The notes: generated from the letters alone by a model not told the origin. A DNA stretch of 64,000 nucleotides from an uncultured Roseburia sp. (GCA_900756925.1 CAAELX010000044.1:17122-81121); one strand, 5' to 3'; positions 7,487-16,893 are shown, counted from the first letter of the stretch. Numbers and translations are program-made.

Positions 7487-9430
7487 ATGAGTATTCGATT
7501 CAAATTTGAAAAATCTAATCTTGGAAGATTGCTTGTGGCAATGATTTTTGCAGGAGTATTGTTTGTAAAAGTGTCGTTCCCTGTGACGGTTCTGGCCGGG
7601 TTTGGCGTTTTTTATTTTCTGATCAAGAATCTGGAGACAGAGATTACATCTCCGATAGTGAGAGGGATCCTGACAGTGCTGTTCCTCGGAGGGGGAAGTA
7701 TCTTTACGACGCATCTGATCCAGTACCTGCTCTTAGATGCGGAGCTTCGCGCGAAGATCACAGATACGAAGCTGTATTTGAATGTGCTGTGCTGTCTGGC
7801 AGTCTATCTGGTGATCCAGATTTTTACGAGAAATGCAGGGCTGACCTGTATGATCGCGCACTGTGCCCTGATGAGCTTTGCTGGAATCAATTATTTTGTC
7901 TATCTGTTCCGTGGAAACGAATTTATTTTCAGCGATTTAAGATCCGCGGCAACCGGGCTCAGCGTTGCAGGCAATTACGAGTTCGTGTTAGATGACAGGG
8001 CTGCGTATGTGGTGTTAATTTCGACCCTTTTTGTGGCGCTTGTCCGGAAGTTCCATCTGAAGTTCGAAAAAAAGATGTGGATGATATTGATCTGTGCAGT
8101 TCTTGCAATCGTATCGTGTGCTTATGTCACAGACCAATCGCAGGGAATCGTGACCGAGACCTGGGAACAGAAAGGCAGTTACCGGAATGGATATTTGCTT
8201 AATTTTGCGTTGAGTGTACGCGACAGCTTCGTATCGGCTCCGGATGGTTATTCCAAAGAGGAGATTGGACAGTTGGAAAAGCAGTACAGCGGGGACGGGG
8301 ATTCCTATGTGGAACATGATACCGAGAAGAAACCTACGATTATAGTTGTAATGAGCGAGTCTTATTCAGACTTAAACGTGGTCGGAACGATCCGCACGAA
8401 CGAGGAAGTCACGCCGTATTTTAATTCCCTTTCGGATAACATCATCCGCGGGCATGCGCTGTCTTCGGTATTCGGGGCGAAGACACCGAACTCAGAGTGG
8501 GAGTTCATGACAGGCAATTCCATGGCATTTCTCCCGAGCGGTTCGGTTGTATATCAGCAGTATATCAGCGATACGCCGACTTCCATTGTGTCGAATCTGA
8601 AAAATATCGGCTACACCTGTGTGGCGATGCACCCTTATTATGAGACGGGATGGAGCAGGAATGCGGTGTATCCGACGATGGGTTTTGATGAGATGCACTT
8701 TATCGATTATTTCGACCAGAACAAAATCCTGCGGAAATACATCACAGACCAGGAGCTTTATGAGAAGATCATCGATCAGTATGAGAGCAAGAGTTCGAAC
8801 GAGGATTTGTTTATCATGAGCATTTCCATGCAGAACCACGGTGGCTACACGGAGACTTACGACAACTTCAATGAACAGATCCGGACGCTCGGGACAGGCT
8901 ATGCGGATGCCAATCAGTATCTGTCGCTGCTCCATGAGAGCGATAAGGCGTTAGAGTATCTGATCAGCTATTTTGAAAATGTGGATGACCCGGTGGAGAT
9001 CGTCTTTTTCGGAGACCACCAGCCGAGCTTAAATACGAACTTCTACAGAATGCTGAACGGAAAAGGACTTTCCGGACTGACGGAGGACGAGCTGGAGCAT
9101 CTGTATACCGTACCATTTTTCATCTGGACGAATTATGAGTCAGAGTCGAAAAATGTGGAGATCACAAGTTTCAATTATCTCTCCACGCTGGCATTAGAGC
9201 GCGCTGGAATCGCACTGCCATCGTATAACCAGTTTCTGGCAGACATGCTGGAAGTTGTCCCGGCGATCAATTCGCGGGGCTACTATTCTCTGACGGACGG
9301 CTGCTACAAGCATCTGGACGAAGCGGAGGGCGAGGAAGCCGAGTGGATCAGCAAATATGAGATGTTACAATATAATAATATGTTTGATAAAAAGGGACAG
9401 AGTAAACAATTCTTCCCATACCTGGAGTAG
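7487..9430 (+). CDS. LTA synthase family sulfatase-fold membrane protein
   Basis: 647 residues: about five N-terminal transmembrane helices (residues 10-215), then an extracellular alkaline-phosphatase/sulfatase-fold domain from about 283. Metal and nucleophile residues fit LtaS-type enzymes: Glu291 in VVMSESYSDL, the nucleophilic Thr333 in FGAKTPNSEWEF, and the FFGDHQPSL metal-binding motif late in the domain. Known relatives transfer glycerol-phosphate from phosphatidylglycerol to build lipoteichoic acid or modify surface glycans. Whether this one polymerises or only decorates is not visible. The HAD phosphatase gene begins six bases after the stop, suggesting co-transcription. Confidence 0.88.
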   Translation: MSIRFKFEKSNLGRLLVAMIFAGVLFVKVSFPVTVLAGFGVFYFLIKNLETEITSPIVRGILTVLFLGGGSIFTTHLIQYLLLDAELRAKITDTKLYLNVLCCLAVYLVIQIFTRNAGLTCMIAHCALMSFAGINYFVYLFRGNEFIFSDLRSAATGLSVAGNYEFVLDDRAAYVVLISTLFVALVRKFHLKFEKKMWMILICAVLAIVSCAYVTDQSQGIVTETWEQKGSYRNGYLLNFALSVRDSFVSAPDGYSKEEIGQLEKQYSGDGDSYVEHDTEKKPTIIVVMSESYSDLNVVGTIRTNEEVTPYFNSLSDNIIRGHALSSVFGAKTPNSEWEFMTGNSMAFLPSGSVVYQQYISDTPTSIVSNLKNIGYTCVAMHPYYETGWSRNAVYPTMGFDEMHFIDYFDQNKILRKYITDQELYEKIIDQYESKSSNEDLFIMSISMQNHGGYTETYDNFNEQIRTLGTGYADANQYLSLLHESDKALEYLISYFENVDDPVEIVFFGDHQPSLNTNFYRMLNGKGLSGLTEDELEHLYTVPFFIWTNYESESKNVEITSFNYLSTLALERAGIALPSYNQFLADMLEVVPAINSRGYYSLTDGCYKHLDEAEGEEAEWISKYEMLQYNNMFDKKGQSKQFFPYLE

Positions 9431-9436
9431 AAAGAT

Positions 9437-10093
9437 ATGAAAAAAAATACAGTTATTTTTGATTTGGATGGAACTTTATTAGATACGTTACAGGATCTTG
9501 CGGATGCGACCAACTATGCATTGCGCAAACAGGGCATGCCGGAGCGGACCATTGAGGAAGTACGGCAGTTCGTCGGAAACGGCGTGCGTCTGCTCATGAT
9601 CCGCGCAATACCGGGCGGTGAGGAGAATCCCTTATTCGAGGAGACATTTGCCCTCTTTAAATCCTATTACGGGGAGCATTGCAACGATCATACCAGACCG
9701 TACGAGGGCATCATGGAGCTGCTTGCCACACTGCGAGAAAAGGGCTATGCAGTCGCCATCGTATCCAACAAAATCGACTTTGCAGTCAAAGAATTGAGCA
9801 AACTCTACTTTCAGGGCATTGTACCGGTCGCTATCGGCGAGAAAGAAGGAATCCGCAGAAAACCGGCACCGGATACCGTCTTTGAAGCATTAAAAGAACT
9901 TGGCAGGACAAAAGAGGAGGCAGTGTATGTCGGAGATTCCGACGTAGATATCGAGACTGCCCAAAACGCCGGCATGCCATGCATCTCCGTCCTGTGGGGC
10001 TTTAGGGATCAAGCCTTCCTGAAAGCACACGGAGCCAGCCATTATGCAGCAAAGGCAGAAGAAATTCTGAAATACGTGGAAGAACTCAATTAA
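9437..10093 (+). CDS. gph: HAD-IA phosphatase, phosphoglycolate phosphatase-like
   Basis: 218 residues with all HAD motifs. Motif I is DLDGTLLDT (Asp9 nucleophile, Asp11), motif II is IVSNK, motif III is the Lys in RRKPAPD, and motif IV is YVGDSDVDIETA. An alpha-helical C1 cap follows motif I (DATNYALRKQG). It is most like Gph, but substrate assignment in HAD-IA is unreliable, so the symbol is tentative. It directly follows the LTA-synthase-like gene. Confidence 0.8.
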   Translation: MKKNTVIFDLDGTLLDTLQDLADATNYALRKQGMPERTIEEVRQFVGNGVRLLMIRAIPGGEENPLFEETFALFKSYYGEHCNDHTRPYEGIMELLATLREKGYAVAIVSNKIDFAVKELSKLYFQGIVPVAIGEKEGIRRKPAPDTVFEALKELGRTKEEAVYVGDSDVDIETAQNAGMPCISVLWGFRDQAFLKAHGASHYAAKAEEILKYVEELN

Positions 10094-10099
10094 TAAAAA

Positions 10100-10241
10100 C
10101 TAACACAGCCGCCGAATAAAGACTTCGGATGCCAAAAGGGAGCGGTGCCTCCTCCGAAAGTCCTCTACGCCACGGAGAGGACTTTCGGAGGAGGTACCGC
10201 TCCCTTTTAGCTTACACAACCTTAATAACGGCAGCGTCCCT
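10100..10241. repeat. Long palindromic repeat, AGGGACGCTGCCG family (complete copy)
   Basis: The core is a 33-base stem (10134-10166 against 10176-10208) with one mismatch and a 9-base loop, ACGCCACGG. The right end reads CGGCAGCGTCCCT (10229-10241). Its complement is identical over 13 bases to the left end of a second copy at 63851. Both copies share GCCAAAAGRGAGCGGTRC and CTCCGAAA. It probably also terminates gph and the convergent transporter gene. Confidence 0.85.
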
Positions 10242-10263
10242 CAGACAAGATATTTTGTCGTTT

Positions 10264-11655
10264 CTATGACAGAATTCCGGTAGACTGCAAAAACAGTACA
10301 AGCATCATAACCGGTGCCACATACCGGATCATAACGCGGTAAAGCTTTTTCCGGCGGAATTGCTCCCCATTGCGTTCCATCTCGTCAATGACATAATCCG
10401 GTGTCATAATCCAGCCGATCAAAAGCGTAGAGAGCAGCGCAATAAACGGCATCATAACACTGTTGCTGATATAGTCCATAATATCTAATAACTGTCCGAC
10501 GGATCCGTTTGGCAGCTTCACTTCCACATAAAAAATACTATAACCCAAAGCAATAATAGCAGAGGCTGCCAGATAAATGGCGGATAATATAAGGACTGTC
10601 TTCCTTCGCCCAGCGTGGAAAATCTCCATACAGTTTGCCGTGATCGACTCCAACACCGAGATACAGGAGGATAAGGTCGCAAAAATGGCAGTCACAAAAA
10701 ACAGAATGCCAACAAAAGTGCCAGCTTTTCCCATAGCGGCAAAGACCTTCGGCAGGGAGACGAACATCAGGCTTGGACCTGCCCCCATGCCTTCTGTACC
10801 GGAGAAGACATAAACAGCAGGGATAATCATGGCTCCTGCAAGGAACGCAACACCGGTATCAAAAAATTCAATCTGGTTCACAGCTTTATTCAGATCGACA
10901 TCCGGCTTCACATAAGAACCGTAAGTGATCATAATTCCCATCGATACACTCAGAGAAAAAAACATCTGGCTCATGGCATCCAAAAGAATCTGTAAAAAGC
11001 GCTGTACCGACAATCCTTCACAGTTTGGTGTCAGATAATAAAGGAATCCCTGCCAGCCGGTACGTGTGATGCCGGACGCATCCGTATGTTTTAAGGTCAG
11101 GGAGTAAACAGCAATCACAACAACTAACACTAACAGTACCGGCATCATCCATTTTGACACATTTTCAATCCCATCCTGCACACCGTTGTATACGATGAAT
11201 GCGGTTACACCCATGAACAGCAGGGCGAAGACAACAGGTGAGACAGGGGACGTGATAAAGGTTGTGAAATAGCCATCCTCTGCAGCAGCCTGCGCCTGAC
11301 CGGTAAAATAGACGACCGCATATTTCGTGATCCAGCCACCGATGACGGCGTAGTAGGTCATGATCAGAACCGGAACAAGGAAGGTGAGGATTCCCAGAAA
11401 CTTCCATTTCGGGCGCATTTTTTCATATGCGCCGATAGCACTTTGCTTCGTGCGGCGTCCAATCGCAATATCAGAGGTCAGCAGGGTGAACCCAAACGTC
11501 AGTACTAGTACCAGATAAATAATCAGAAACAGTCCGCCTCCGTCTTTGGCTGCCAGATAAGGAAACCTCCATAAATTTCCAACTCCGACCGCGCTTCCGG
11601 CTGCGGCGAGGACAAAACCGAGCTGTCCCGAAAAATGGTTTGCTTTCTTTTCCAT
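10264..11655 (-). CDS. Neurotransmitter:sodium symporter (NSS) family transporter
   Basis: 463 residues with about 11-12 transmembrane helices. The N-terminal signature LGFVLAAAGSAVGVGNLWRF is the unwound TM1 region that binds Na+ and amino-acid substrate in LeuT-like proteins. The ATG at 11655 (MEKKANHFSG) is chosen over an in-frame upstream ATG because GAAAGGT precedes it and homologues begin here. The substrate is probably an amino acid (family knowledge). The divergent LysR regulator 185 bases away is the likely controller. Confidence 0.92.
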   Translation of the reverse strand: MEKKANHFSGQLGFVLAAAGSAVGVGNLWRFPYLAAKDGGGLFLIIYLVLVLTFGFTLLTSDIAIGRRTKQSAIGAYEKMRPKWKFLGILTFLVPVLIMTYYAVIGGWITKYAVVYFTGQAQAAAEDGYFTTFITSPVSPVVFALLFMGVTAFIVYNGVQDGIENVSKWMMPVLLVLVVVIAVYSLTLKHTDASGITRTGWQGFLYYLTPNCEGLSVQRFLQILLDAMSQMFFSLSVSMGIMITYGSYVKPDVDLNKAVNQIEFFDTGVAFLAGAMIIPAVYVFSGTEGMGAGPSLMFVSLPKVFAAMGKAGTFVGILFFVTAIFATLSSCISVLESITANCMEIFHAGRRKTVLILSAIYLAASAIIALGYSIFYVEVKLPNGSVGQLLDIMDYISNSVMMPFIALLSTLLIGWIMTPDYVIDEMERNGEQFRRKKLYRVMIRYVAPVMMLVLFLQSTGILS

Positions 11656-11717
11656 AATATGATACCTTTCCCATGAAATAAAACTTGTATGGATACCATA
11701 ACACATGATAAAATATC

Positions 11718-11738
11718 AGTAAAACGAATGATTTTACT
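11718..11738. promoter_or_regulatory. Candidate LysR-type operator
   Basis: Interrupted dyad AGTAAAA-N7-TTTTACT midway between the divergent transporter and LysR genes, where LTTR boxes normally lie. Assignment is by position and symmetry only. Confidence 0.45.
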
Positions 11739-11840
11739 ACTATATATAAAGAAAAGTGATGGATAACACAAAAACTGGAAACAGCAGACAGGTAAAATAA
11801 TGGGGAAGGGATTTTGGAAAAAGAAAAGGGGATATAAAAA

Positions 11841-12743
11841 ATGAGAGAGGTAAGGGACAGGTATGAGATTTTTTTAAAAGTCTGTGAGACAGGGAGCTTC
11901 TCGAAGGCGGCGGAGGCATTAAATTATACGCAGTCCGGCATTAGCCAGATGATGGCGGGATTGGAGGAAGAGCTTGGCATCACCCTTTTTGCACGGGGAA
12001 AAAAGGGCGTGATCCTGACAGACAATGGAACGCAGCTGATTCCCTATATTCAGGAGATGGTGAACCAGAAGGACAAGCTGCGGCAGGCGGCATTCGATAT
12101 CAATAATAAAGTGGCAGGAAAGCTGCGGATCGGAAGCTTTTCGAGTGTGACAGCGCTCCGGATGCCGGATGTGATCCGTTTTTTTAAAGAGCATTATCCG
12201 GAGGTCGAGGTAGAAATCCTAGACGGCAACTACGATGAGATCCGGGACTGGATCATGCATGGACAGGTGGACTGCGGATTTCTGTCTTCCATCGTAGCGG
12301 ATGACCTGAAGTTCTATCCACTCTGGAAAGACAGGCTCTGTGCGGTAGTGCAGGAAGGACATTCGCTTGCGGCAAGAGAGAGTGTGACATTGGAGGAACT
12401 GTCAGAATATCCGTTTATTATTGAGACACCGGGGTGTGATAACGATATCAAGCATCTGTTGGAGCGAGCGTCCTTAAAGCCGAAGGTTTCCTATAGCTTT
12501 CGGGATGACACACTGATCATGGCATTCGTGAAGAGCGGACTTGGTGTGACAATCTCGCAGGAGATGGTGTTACATGCATTTGCGCGCGATGTGGTGTCGG
12601 TGCCGCTTGTGCCGGAAAGCTTTCGGACGATCGGGCTGGCGTTTGCGAAGACGAATAATTCGGTTGTGGCGCGGACGTTGTTAGAGTACTGCAGAAGCGG
12701 AGCAACAGAAAGTACAGAAGAAGCGCCATTGACCGGCAGATGA
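11841..12743 (+). CDS. LysR family transcriptional regulator
   Basis: 300 residues, the usual LTTR length. The N-terminal winged helix (FLKVCETGSFSKAAEALNYTQSGISQMMAGLEEELG, residues about 11-45) is followed by a periplasmic-binding-like effector domain from about 90. It is divergent to the NSS transporter gene, so it probably controls that gene in response to its substrate. The effector cannot be read from sequence. Downstream DNA overlaps the start of a decayed gene. Confidence 0.92.
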   Translation: MREVRDRYEIFLKVCETGSFSKAAEALNYTQSGISQMMAGLEEELGITLFARGKKGVILTDNGTQLIPYIQEMVNQKDKLRQAAFDINNKVAGKLRIGSFSSVTALRMPDVIRFFKEHYPEVEVEILDGNYDEIRDWIMHGQVDCGFLSSIVADDLKFYPLWKDRLCAVVQEGHSLAARESVTLEELSEYPFIIETPGCDNDIKHLLERASLKPKVSYSFRDDTLIMAFVKSGLGVTISQEMVLHAFARDVVSVPLVPESFRTIGLAFAKTNNSVVARTLLEYCRSGATESTEEAPLTGR

Positions 12744-12744
12744 C

Positions 12745-13083
12745 AAAGTCCTTTTTAAAATAGTCCAAACGCGTTACCAATACGATGCAGATATGGTAGA
12801 AGTAAAGAGCTGGTATGACGGATATTCTTTTGAAGGAGAAGAGTCTGTATACAGCCCAAGATCTGTTGTGAACTGTATGCGTCTTGGAAAAATAGAAAGT
12901 TACTGGAATCAGACGGAGACATTTGAGGCATTGCAGATTTATATTGATATGAACTTTGATGGACTGAAAGATGATGTCCTGACTCTGTTGATCCACCTTG
13001 GATATCTTGGGTATGATAACAGTGAAAAATGTGTTTTTATTCCGAATAATGAGATACGGGGCGTGTATGGGAATGCTGTATGA
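12745..13083 (+). pseudogene. Remnant of AAA-ATPase-like / PD-(D/E)XK nuclease family gene
   Basis: An open frame with no start signal. It encodes VKSWYDGYSF, VVNCMRLGKIESYWNQTETFEAL and DDVLTLLIHLGYLGYD, hallmark segments of the clostridial AAA-ATPase-like/PD-(D/E)XK family (PF09820 and its C-terminal nuclease). Intact members run to 500 residues or more. Here the N-terminal ATPase is absent, and MNFDGLK is fused straight to DDVLTLL, where intact proteins carry about 40 further residues. I read it as a deletion-scarred fragment. The 13084-13200 stretch behind it shows no gene. Confidence 0.75.
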
Positions 13084-13200
13084 TGCAGCTCCTTTTTTCA
13101 CGCAGCTCATTTGTATGGGAAAAGCATTGTCAGTATGCACAAAAATAAAACCTGAAAATCTTAAAAATGTCACAAATATGGCGTGCAAACACAAAAGTAA

Positions 13201-13258
13201 TTGACATTTGAAATATAAGCGCTTAGAATACAAATTGCAAAGAAAATCTAAGCGCTTA
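13201..13258 (+). promoter_or_regulatory. Promoter of the LacI-type gene with two TAAGCGCTTA operators
   Basis: TTGACA at 13201-13206, 17-base spacer, TAGAAT at 13224-13229. One perfect palindrome TAAGCGCTTA (13216-13225) lies inside the spacer and a second (13249-13258) just downstream of the expected start point. The spacing is 33 bases centre to centre, about three helical turns. This is the classic layout for autorepression by a LacI-family protein. Confidence 0.85.
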
Positions 13259-13378
13259 CAAAAAAGAGCGCGGATTTTCAAATAAATAAACAGACAGTCT
13301 GCGGGGAATCCGAAGAATTACCGGAAATGACAGTATCGCAGGCAGGTCAAAAGCAGGAAGCAACAGGGGAGCGGCAGT

Positions 13379-14365
13379 ATGGAAAAAGTGACGATTTATG
13401 ACGTGGCAGAGGAAGCCGGGCTTTCCATCGCGACGGTATCGAGATATATCAACCATAAGGGCGGAATCTCGGAGAAGAGCGAGGCGAAGATCGTTGCTGC
13501 AATTGAGAAGCTGCACTATACACCGGTAGCGTCTGCACAGAACCTCGCATCCGGGAATTCAGGCACGATCGGAATTCAGATCGGGGACAAGTTAGTGGAT
13601 CACTATTTTTACCAGTTCCTGTCCGGTGTCTATCATGCAGCTATGGAGGAAGGATTCGATGTTCTACTGACGAGATTTGACGGGGATCCCGACCAGGTGT
13701 GCAGCAATGTCCTGACTAGAAAGAAGATGGAGGGCATTATTTTCCCATCTGTGACAGGACGGGAAAGTGAATATATCAAAGGATTGTATGACAGAGAATT
13801 CCCCATCTGCTATGCCGGAATCAGGCAGCAGTGGGATACCAGAAAGCAGAACGTCTACGGCGGGTTTACTGCATACCGGAGGGAAGCGATGGAGCTTCTG
13901 ATCCAGAGGGGCTGCAAACGGATTCTCTGGATAGAACAGTTTCAGAGGGATCTGCCGAAGGCAGAGGGCATTATACAGGGATGCTCGAAACCGGAAGCAT
14001 TTTTAGATCCGGTTGTGATAGAGGGGATGTCCGTGAAGGAAATCCATCAGATGCTGGTGGAGATCTTGAAAAAGGCGAATCATCCGGACGGAATCTTTTT
14101 CATCAGTGCAGAGATTGCCGGATACGTCTACGCGGCAGCAGGAGAGTCAGGTCTTAAGATACCGGATGATGTCAGGCTGATCACAAGCATTCACTCAATG
14201 CAGCAGGATAAGCTTTTTACTCCGAACCTTGCGGCAGTTTACATCGATGCCTATCAGATGGGATATCAGGCAGGGATACAGACCTGCGCCATGATTAAGG
14301 GAAGTGAGAGAAATCTCGATGCGCGGATGGTGCCGTATAAGATTTTGGAAAACGAAACCATCTGA
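13379..14365 (+). CDS. LacI family transcriptional regulator
   Basis: 328 residues. The N-terminal HTH reads VTIYDVAEEAGLSIATVSRYIN with the hinge region LASGNSG, followed by a periplasmic-binding-fold sensor domain (GTIGIQIGDKL onward). It precedes an ABC sugar transporter and sulfatase operon. Identical TAAGCGCTTA palindromes occur in its own promoter and in front of the transporter, so it very probably represses both until a sugar, perhaps sulfated, is present. The start has a GGGGAG-like site. Confidence 0.93.
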   Translation: MEKVTIYDVAEEAGLSIATVSRYINHKGGISEKSEAKIVAAIEKLHYTPVASAQNLASGNSGTIGIQIGDKLVDHYFYQFLSGVYHAAMEEGFDVLLTRFDGDPDQVCSNVLTRKKMEGIIFPSVTGRESEYIKGLYDREFPICYAGIRQQWDTRKQNVYGGFTAYRREAMELLIQRGCKRILWIEQFQRDLPKAEGIIQGCSKPEAFLDPVVIEGMSVKEIHQMLVEILKKANHPDGIFFISAEIAGYVYAAAGESGLKIPDDVRLITSIHSMQQDKLFTPNLAAVYIDAYQMGYQAGIQTCAMIKGSERNLDARMVPYKILENETI

Positions 14366-14492
14366 GTGACAGAAGAGAAAACAATCTAGAGATAACTGGC
14401 AAAAAGGGATTACAAGTTTGTATTTTTTGGAAATAGAAGCAGAGCAGATAGGAAAAGAAATACTACAATAGAAATAAGTAAAAAACGTACAC

Positions 14493-14533
14493 AAGCAAGT
14501 GACGAATCGTGCACAGTGAAGTCACTTGCTTTC
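14493..14533 (+). terminator. Hairpin between the LacI-type gene and the ABC operon
   Basis: GCAAGTGAC / GTCACTTGC with a 17-base loop, followed by TTTC. A moderate terminator for the regulator transcript. Confidence 0.6.
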
Positions 14534-14549
14534 AATAAAACCAGAAATG

Positions 14550-14559
14550 TAAGCGCTTA
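14550..14559. promoter_or_regulatory. LacI-type operator upstream of the ABC operon
   Basis: TAAGCGCTTA, identical to both sites at 13.2 kb, 37 bases before the solute-binding protein gene. Confidence 0.8.
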
Positions 14560-14595
14560 TATTTTTAAGACAACAGACAAAAGGGAGAAGAAAAC

Positions 14596-15933
14596 ATGAA
14601 AAGTAAAAAACTGATGGCAATGCTTTTAGCAGCAACAATGGGAATGTCACTGATGGCATGTGGAGACAGCGGAACAGCTGATAACGGCGGGGCAGACAGC
14701 AAAGGAGAAGCGACAGGATCTACCGCAGCAGCGGAGAAAAAAGGAAGCAGCACAGGTGATGCAAGCCTTAAGATCTGGCTCGCAGGAACCGGAGATGCGA
14801 CGAGTGACGCAACCTATCGTTCCATTTTTGATAGCTGGATCGAGGAGAATGCACCGGGCAGTGAGTATGAGTTAAGCTTCATCGGCTGGGGCGAATATGC
14901 AACAAAGTTATCTGTAGCACTTGCCAGTGGAGAGGGACCGGATATTTTCATGAGTGGATATGGCATGTTTGGAAGTTTTCAGGCACAGGATTATATGTTA
15001 GATCTTTCCAATTACATTCCGGCAGACTGGGATGGTTACACTGACATCGGTGCGAACTTCTTAGATGCAGGAAAAGTAGGCGGAGATATTTATGGATTGC
15101 TCGAGCCTTCCACCCGTGTATTCATGTACCGGAAAGATATCGCAGAGCAGAACGGTGTGACAGAAGCGGATTTACAGATCGACTCTTTGGACGACCTTGA
15201 GAATCTGGCCAAAAAGATGAGTGTGAAAGATGCGAACGGCAACCTCGTAATGTCTGGTCTGGAACTTATGACAACGGCAACCGGACCAAACGATCCGGTA
15301 CAGATCTTCTCTGTGATTTCCAGAAATGAAGATGTATCTTACGGCTTATGGGACAGCGACGGACTTGCTTCCTTCAACAATGATGCCGGCATCGCAGCCA
15401 TGAAATATATCAAAAATCTGTATGATGAGGGTGTCAGCCTTCCAAGTGAATCAGGTGACAACACAAGTGGACTGGTTTCCGGACTTGCTTCCATGTGCCT
15501 GACCGCAGAAGCTGTCTATGGAACTGCAAACGCTACTTACCCGGATCAGATCGGTATTGTTCCATGTTCCTTAAATTCCCTTTTGATCGGGAACTTTATC
15601 TGCGTCAATAAAGATACCCAGTATGCAGATCAGGCAGTTGATTTATTAACCTACATGTTCAGCTCCGACTCCTGCAAAAAGAAAGCAGAAGGACTTGGCA
15701 TGTATACCATGAGAGATTCCTTAAAACCATGGTATGAAGAGACTTTCCCGGAGCTTGCAACAATCACAGAGTACTACGATCATTCCTACGCGTACAGTGA
15801 CACTGCAATCCCAGACTTCAACGAAGCCATCACAGGCTTACGTAACGGCATGGAGAGCATCATGGCAGCAGACGCTGATATTGAGGCGACCTTCGCAGAC
15901 TGTGAAGCACAGTGGAATGCATTAAAGCAGTAA
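14596..15933 (+). CDS. ABC transporter sugar-binding lipoprotein
   Basis: 445 residues. A signal peptide with lipobox (SLMAC, Cys22) anchors it outside the membrane, followed by a low-complexity linker (about 23-55) rich in Gly/Ala/Ser/Glu. The mature domain (LKIWLAGTGDATSD...) has the family 1 extracellular solute-binding fold. It captures a sugar or oligosaccharide for the two permeases encoded next. Start supported by AGGGAGAAG. No ATPase is encoded nearby, so a shared MsmX-like ATPase is likely, as for many Firmicute importers. Confidence 0.93.
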   Translation: MKSKKLMAMLLAATMGMSLMACGDSGTADNGGADSKGEATGSTAAAEKKGSSTGDASLKIWLAGTGDATSDATYRSIFDSWIEENAPGSEYELSFIGWGEYATKLSVALASGEGPDIFMSGYGMFGSFQAQDYMLDLSNYIPADWDGYTDIGANFLDAGKVGGDIYGLLEPSTRVFMYRKDIAEQNGVTEADLQIDSLDDLENLAKKMSVKDANGNLVMSGLELMTTATGPNDPVQIFSVISRNEDVSYGLWDSDGLASFNNDAGIAAMKYIKNLYDEGVSLPSESGDNTSGLVSGLASMCLTAEAVYGTANATYPDQIGIVPCSLNSLLIGNFICVNKDTQYADQAVDLLTYMFSSDSCKKKAEGLGMYTMRDSLKPWYEETFPELATITEYYDHSYAYSDTAIPDFNEAITGLRNGMESIMAADADIEATFADCEAQWNALKQ

Positions 15934-16014
15934 GGAGCAACAGAAAATAACCGGGAGCGTCAGAGAATGGCAGCTCACGGAACAGAATATAGAAAGCAAT
16001 GGGAGGCTGTACCG

Positions 16015-16893
16015 ATGAAGAAAAAGACCTCATACCGGAGTGAAAAATCAGCGTATCTGATGATTCTGCCAAGTTATCTAATTTTTTTCATTATTATATT
16101 AGTGCCAATCGGATGGACATTCGGAATGTCTTTTACCGATTATAACTTCAAGACATTCCAGTTTATCGGAATCAAAAATTATCTTGCGATTTTTCAGGAT
16201 GAGTTATTTTTGAAATCTATTTTAAATACTGTCTGGTATTCCGTGCTGACGATTATTCCGTCCATGGTATTGTCATTATTGCTGGCGATTTTCTTAAATG
16301 CAAAAATTCCTGGAAGAGGTGTCTTCCGTACCATCTTCTACCTGCCGCATATTCTGTCCATGGTGGCAGTTGCGATGGCATGGAGCTATATGTACAACAC
16401 ACAGGCAGGTATTATCAACAAAGCCTTAAATGCGATCGGTGTCTCTTCGGTTGGATGGCTCTCCGATGGAAAAATCGCGATGATCTCCGTTGCAATCATG
16501 TCCGTCTGGGCATCTCTTGGCTATTACACGCTGTTGAATCTTTCCGGGTTACAAGGTATTCCTTCCTATTTGTATGAGGCGGCATCAATCGACGGGGCAA
16601 CCGGGATCCAGCAGTTTTTCTATATCACGATCCCATCTTTAAGACCGACCACGTTCTTTATTTTTGTCATGGCATGCATCGCATCGTTTGAGGTGTTTGG
16701 ACAGGTGTATATCATGACAGGCGGCGGACCGCTGAACTCGACGACAACCATTGCACATCAGGTTTACTTAAATGGCTTCCAGTACTATAAGATGGGATAT
16801 GCGTCCGCGGAAGCGATTATTCTTCTGATTATTATTATGACCATTACGGTGATCAACATGAAGTTTGGAGGAGGCAGCAACGATGAATCATAG
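16015..16893 (+). CDS. ABC sugar permease, MalF type
   Basis: 292 residues, six transmembrane helices. The EAA loop is YEAASIDGATGIQQFFYITIPSLRPT, which docks the ATPase. I chose ATG 16015 (MKKKTSYRSEK), preceded by GGGAGG. A longer in-frame start at 15967 is possible and would add 16 residues. The 3' end overlaps the next permease start. Confidence 0.9.
   Translation: MKKKTSYRSEKSAYLMILPSYLIFFIIILVPIGWTFGMSFTDYNFKTFQFIGIKNYLAIFQDELFLKSILNTVWYSVLTIIPSMVLSLLLAIFLNAKIPGRGVFRTIFYLPHILSMVAVAMAWSYMYNTQAGIINKALNAIGVSSVGWLSDGKIAMISVAIMSVWASLGYYTLLNLSGLQGIPSYLYEAASIDGATGIQQFFYITIPSLRPTTFFIFVMACIASFEVFGQVYIMTGGGPLNSTTTIAHQVYLNGFQYYKMGYASAEAIILLIIIMTITVINMKFGGGSNDES

Noticed and set aside
12517..13281. 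254-residue minus-strand frame across the end of the LysR gene and the pseudogene
   Set aside because: No recognisable motif or start signal, and it overlaps the LacI promoter and operators.
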